In this document: piece after piece, positions 1 to 5,184 of the stretch
Numbering within the stretch: position 1 is the stretch's first letter
Layout of the letters: each line of letters opens with the position of its first letter
Assembly: GCA_900552495.1 (NCBI GenBank)
Contig: URZY01000022.1
Coordinates: 1-5,184 of the forward strand
Direction of reading: 5' to 3'
Source: an uncultured Mycoplasmatota bacterium
GTDB taxonomy: Bacteria; Bacillota_I; Bacilli_A; RF39; UBA660
DNA: 5,184 nucleotides
Position numbers and translations under genes: made by a program
Notes under the pieces: model-generated
Seen by the model: the letters and a program-made list of their open reading frames with translations, nothing else
Database searches by the model: none
Told to the model about the DNA's origin: nothing

Positions 1-430
1 AATAGTAAGCAATAGGTAATATTCGCATTAAACTACCATTACCATTATAATTAAACCCTTTCATACCGCAATCAATTATCTTTTCATATCTTTTATTATG
101 ATAATTTCCTAAAGCAAAAAATGTTGCTCTGCCAATGCCGAATGCTTTATCTATGGCAATAAAATCTTTATTTGAAACCCATAAAATAAAATTATCCATA
201 ATACTTTCATAATTTATTTTGCCTTTATTATCTATAATTGATTTCATTGTAGCAATAACCATACTACTATCATCAGACCAAACACCTTTTGCACCAATTC
301 TATCACTACTAATCATATCGGTAACTTTATTATTTTTAAATAAATCTCTTTTTTTGAACTCTAATGGAACACCTAAGGCATCACCAATTATAAAACCCAT
401 TATACCATTTATAACAATATCTTTATTCAT
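1..430 (-). CDS. ADP-ribosylglycohydrolase (DraG-like), N-terminal 143 residues, runs off the window
   Basis: The visible N-terminal 143 residues belong to the ADP-ribosylglycohydrolase (DraG/ARH) family, all-helical magnesium-dependent cytoplasmic enzymes that cleave ADP-ribose from modified proteins, nucleic acids or small molecules. Visible motifs are GDALG at residues 16-20 in the usual helix-1 context (GFIIGDALGVPLEF), WSDDSSM at 51-57, which is the family's W(T/S)DD(T/S) metal-binding motif with D53 and D54, FGIGRAT at 97-103, and NGNGSLMRILP at 129-139. The second metal-binding motif (DTD-type) would lie beyond the window. The start at 430 is chosen because GAGGT (439-443) sits 8 bases upstream and the distance to GDALG is normal. 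An in-frame ATG at 466 has no ribosome binding site. The gene lies downstream of a terminator and probably has its own promoter. The substrate is unknown. In nitrogen fixers DraG reactivates nitrogenase reductase, but nothing here points to that role. Confidence 0.93.
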   Translation of the reverse strand, partial: MNKDIVINGIMGFIIGDALGVPLEFKKRDLFKNNKVTDMISSDRIGAKGVWSDDSSMVIATMKSIIDNKGKINYESIMDNFILWVSNKDFIAIDKAFGIGRATFFALGNYHNKRYEKIIDCGMKGFNYNGNGSLMRILPIAYY

Positions 431-3400
431 TACTTTATACCTCGCAAATTCTACATCTATAAGCATTTCTATAAATATATTATAATTTATTAAAACTATA
501 AAATAAAGCCATAGAACTAACTAAAAAGGACTAATAATAAGCCCTTAATTATAAATCAATATCTACTTTTTCATTACTTAATCTTTTAGTTAATTTATTT
601 ACAAATAATTGTCCCCAACTGTCATATTTTCCTAAACCAAATACAATAGATTTGATTTCTTCGCTATTTTTATCTTTATAAATAATTACTAAAAAATAAT
701 TATAATGGTTTTTTACTTTTTGACCTATACCAGAGATCGCTCCCAATGCACCTAAGCCAACCATACCACCAACTAATGACCTAGCAAATACATTTTTATT
801 TTTAGTATCCATTTGTTTTTTACTCATAATACCAGCATTTACTATTCTATCTAATGATATATTAAAATTACCAATATTAGATATAACTGTTAATTCCTCA
901 TCATTTACATTTAAAGAACAATTTTCTTCCTCTCGCAAACTGCTTATACCTTCAATATGTTTAATATCTTTTAATTTTAATACTTTCATTTTCTTTTCTT
1001 TAATAACTTCTTGTTTTACCTCTTTTTGTTTAATAGTGTTATCTTTAACTACCTTATCTTTATTACCTTTATTCTTAACTGCTTTAACAATTAAGTAAAT
1101 AGGTAATACTACAACTGCAACCCCCAACAACATATAAAATAAATCTTGCATTTCTTACACCTCTTTCTTTTCTCAACACTTATTCCTCTTTATTTCGCCG
1201 ATTATCTCGGCATTATTACCATTTTTCCATTAACTCAATATATTTATATTATTTTCGCTAAACTTACCTAATATCGCTGTTAAACTTACTTATTCAAATA
1301 ATCTAGGAAAACCTCTTTAAATCTATCAACCATATCTAATAGCCATACATAAGAACTAGCATTGTCTTTACTACTATTATTGCAACTAATTCTATTAACT
1401 TTTCTATCTTCTAAATATTCCCACTCTAAGCCATTTATCTTATTATCAATTTCAGTTCTATACTGCTCTAACTTTTTATAAATCTCATCATTAAATATTT
1501 CTAATTGACACCTAATCATATCGCTATTAACACTATGAACTAATTTAATTTTATAATCGCTTGAACCAATACGAATAACATACCAATTGTAAATTGATGG
1601 TCGCTGACTAATATATGTTTTGTCTTTACTTTTGGCATAATCAACAAACCCTTGCCAATATTCCATTTGTTTTAATTCTAAATCGCTAACATTTTCTTTT
1701 GACTGCTGTTTTAATACTTTCGCCCAATTATTAGGTTCACATATTACTTGAAACTTAGGAGCAATAGGGGAATTATCTATTTTCCACAATTCCACCTTTA
1801 CTAAAAATATATTTATCTTTTCAAAACTATTATCATTTAACCACTCAACGGCTTGTCTATGTTCTTCGTTCACATCTTTTACTATCCATATAGCAATATC
1901 AGTATCTAAGCCAGCAGCATATACTAACATTTTTCCTAAATGGTCGTGGTTAGTATTCTCTAATTGATTTTCAATAACTATCTTCTTATTACTTTCTGTA
2001 TCTCTTGCATAAATATCAACATTATATCTTCCCACACTCATTTCCGTTTCTATAACCTCAATATCAATGCCTATCTCTTTACTTAGCAAAGCAATATTTT
2101 CTTTCCTAGCCAACCATCTTGTAAAATCCAACGCTTCATGCCTCCAAACTTCTCTTAACTCAATTTTTTCTAATTTTCCAAGTTCCATATATAAAATCAC
2201 CAATATCATTATAACACATTTTATATAATTTCAGACATATAAATATAACTAATATTGTTATCATTCGTTTTTAATATCTTTACAATTATATATAGAGGAG
2301 GGCGATATATATGGAAAACAACTTAAAACAAATACGAAACTCTAAAAACTTACTACAAACTAAAGTTGCTATGGATTTGAATATTACCCAAGAAACTATA
2401 TCATCTTATGAAACTGGTAGAGTATTCCCAAGTTCCGATATGTTAATTAAACTTGCTAACTACTACAATACATCTATTGATTACTTATTATGCCGAACTA
2501 AATATGATATGCCTATTGATGATGTTAAACCAAATAATATTTCTGATAATGACTTTATCTTACTTAACAAAATCAATAAATTATCTACTACTAATAAAGC
2601 CAAAGTAGAAGGCTATATAGATGGCTTAAACGACCATTAAACTGCCAATGCTATATATCATTTAACATATATGGCATTTTCTTTTACCTTAATTTATACT
2701 AATGCTTATTTTAAACAATACTATAAATACTTACTCAAATAATATCTATATAAGTCTCTTTAATTCTCCTTTAATCTCATCTTATAGTCCTATTCCTAAT
2801 ATCATCATAATATCTAAATAATATTATATATCGTGTATATTATATGATAGTAATAATCACTAATACTTTTACTCTAATTCCTTTTAAAATATACTATTTT
2901 CTTCCATTATTCTTCGGCGTTCTCTATAATTTTCCTGTACTTTATTATTTTTCTCTTTTAAATCATAGTTATCTTGTATCTTAATTAACTGGGCTTCCCT
3001 CATAAACTTATCAACCATTTTCTTATCTTGTTCTTTGGTTATATTAAAATAAAAGTTTATAATCTCTCTATACTTTTCTTCTAATGCTAATCGTTTTTCA
3101 TTACCCGTACTCTTTGCGTATCTTAATGCTGTTTTGCATTTCATATAAGTATTATATAAGTCTTTTAAACTATACCCTTTTGGGATAATGCCATTGCTAT
3201 TATAATTACAAAACAATATTTCATCGGCTTGGTTAATAAAATATTCTGCTTTCTTAATATTGGTATTCTTCTTATATGTTTTCTTGTCATATAATTTAGT
3301 AACATCAAAATCTTTATGTTTCATGCCACCATACCAATTCTTGTCTATGTAATTCTTTATTTCTTCTCTAAAAGCATAAGATGGCTTAGACACTAATAAA

Positions 3401-3764
3401 ATATGTAAATGCCAATCTACCTCTATATTACTTTTATAAGGATGTTTTTCTTTTACTTTTTTAGGGCGACCAACTTTCCCAGTATGTTCATAATGCACAT
3501 AGGTGCTATTACCCTCAGTATTACTAATACATACCATTGCTGTTGCCGACCAATTCTTTTTCTTACAAATATATCTAATCTTTTCAATTAGTCTTTTCGC
3601 ATATCTTCTCGCCTCATCTTTATCTTTAAACTTAATATCAATATCAAAACTAGACATTCCTAACTTACTTTTTGCCATTTTTCCACCATTTTTACAAAAA
3701 CTTAAATGTTAATGTGTTCTACCTTTCCTTATTTTATAAGCATTTTTTACATCATAAGTTTTAA
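1..3764. mobile_element. Inferred right end of an integrated mobile element
   Basis: This is an inference from three observations. An ABC substrate-binding protein gene begins abruptly in mid-domain at about 3765. Immediately beside that break is an HUH-type replication or mobilisation gene followed by an XRE repressor, a combination common at the ends of plasmid-like integrated elements. The remaining genes (orphan DUF4268 nuclease-like protein, PH-like membrane protein, ADP-ribosylglycohydrolase) are typical accessory cargo with no metabolic link to the transporter. The left boundary, any integrase and the matching attachment site lie outside the window, so size and class (ICE, IME, integrated plasmid, prophage remnant) cannot be set. 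An old rearrangement would also explain the broken gene. Confidence 0.55.
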
Positions 3765-5184
3765 TGCCGGTGGGGAGGAATGCCAGCAATGGTGTTCAAT
3801 TATGGCTTGTACAAAAATGGATTAACAGACAAAGATGTAATATTAGATACATCAGTAGAATTTGCTTCATTAAGCGGAGCATATATAGGAAAACAAGCAG
3901 ATTTTGTTAATCTATTCGAACCAACAGCATTATCACTAGAAAAAGAAGGCTACGGATGCGTTCTAGCCTCAGTGGGTTTAATGAGTGGAGAAGTGCCATA
4001 CACAGTATTTCACACTAAAAAAAGCTATTTAGAAAATAATGAAGAAACAATTAAAAAATTTACAAAAGCAATAGATAAAGGGATAAAATACGTAATGGAA
4101 CACGACGACGAAACAGTGGCAAAAAGCATATTAAATAGTTTTGCAGACACAAGTTTAGAAGACTTAACAGAAATCGTTAAAAGATATAGAGAAGCAGATT
4201 CCTGGTGGGAAAACACTTACATAAGTGAAGAAGCATACAATAACTTGATAGATTTAATGAAATACAATGATGCACTTGAAGTTGAAGTGGATTACAATAC
4301 TATTGTAAGTAACAAATATAATGGACACACTAGTTCAAATTAAAAATTTAAACAAAATTTATGAGAGTTCAGATGGTAATGTAATAGCACTAAATAACAT
4401 TAATTTTGATATACATAAAAATGAATTTCTAACAATTATAGGTTCATCCGGATGTGGTAAAAGCACAATATTAAACATATTAGATGGAATAGATAAAGAC
4501 TATAACGGAAAAATTATACTTGATAAAGATATTAAAATAGGTTATATGTTACAAGAGGATGCCCTGTTTGAGTGGCTAACTGTTGAAGAAAATGCATTAC
4601 TAGGTTTAAAAATATTAAAAAAATTAAATAAAGAAACAAAGAATTATACAATTAATTTATTAGATAAGTATGGTCTAAAAGATTTTAAAGATAAATATCC
4701 TAAAAGTTTATCTGGAGGAATGAGGCAAAGAGTTGCTTTAATTAGGACACTAGCTACAAAGCCAGACATTTTATTAATGGATGAACCATTTAGCGCACTT
4801 GATTATCAGACAAGGCTTCAGGTAAGTGATGATGTTTACAGGATTATAAAAGAAGAAAACACTACAGTAGTTATGGTTTCACACGATTTAGCAGAATCGA
4901 TAAGCATGTCAGACAGAATAATAGTATTAAGTAAAAGGCCGGGAAAAGTTAAGAAAATATATACAATAACCCTCACCAATAAATCAACACCGATTGAAAA
5001 CAGAAAATCTAAAGAATTTGCATATTACTATGATGCACTTTGGAAGGATTTAGATAAAAATGTCTGAATATCAAAGAAAACACAAAAGAAAAAAAAGGCT
5101 AATACTATTTACTCAGCTAGCAATCTTCATATTATTCATAACAGTTTGGGAATTATTAGCCAAACATGGTATGATTAACACATT

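Overview
The window looks like chromosomal DNA of a low-GC Gram-positive bacterium (Firmicutes, probably Clostridia or a related gut lineage). The DNA is very AT-rich, ribosome binding sites are GGAGG-like, and the best family matches I can recall are Firmicutes proteins. TGA ends the ABC ATPase gene and Trp is encoded by TGG, so this is the ordinary bacterial code. I computed no composition figures and searched no databases.

The window divides in two near base 3765. The right part (about 3765-5184, all on +) is an ABC importer operon of the nitrate/sulfonate/taurine/thiamine-precursor type. It holds the 3' part of a periplasmic-type substrate-binding protein gene, a complete ATPase gene, and the first 41 codons of the permease gene. 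The genes overlap one another. The binding-protein gene lacks its 5' half: recognisable homology begins at about codon CRWGGMP (3765), directly after an in-frame TAA.

The left part (1-3764) looks like the right end of an integrated mobile element that split that gene. Next to the junction lies an HUH-type replication initiator or relaxase (2884-3678, -), then an XRE-family repressor (2311-2640, +). Divergent from the repressor is an orphan DUF4268 protein with a predicted PD-(D/E)XK nuclease fold (1286-2188, -). After it come a one-pass membrane protein with a putative PH-like domain and a glycine-rich segment (549-1151, -) and an ADP-ribosylglycohydrolase that runs off the left edge (430 to beyond 1, -). 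No integrase, transposase or left attachment site lies inside the window, so the element is inferred.

Expression signals agree with this layout. The XRE gene and the DUF4268 gene start from opposed promoters in a 122-base region that contains an operator-like inverted repeat, and the XRE gene ends in a strong hairpin terminator. The DUF4268 and PH-like genes may share a transcript that ends at a hairpin at 521-546, after which the hydrolase appears to have its own promoter. A working model is an XRE-controlled element with HUH replication or mobilisation machinery that carries nuclease, membrane and ADP-ribose-removing cargo of unknown, possibly defensive, purpose. That role is speculative.
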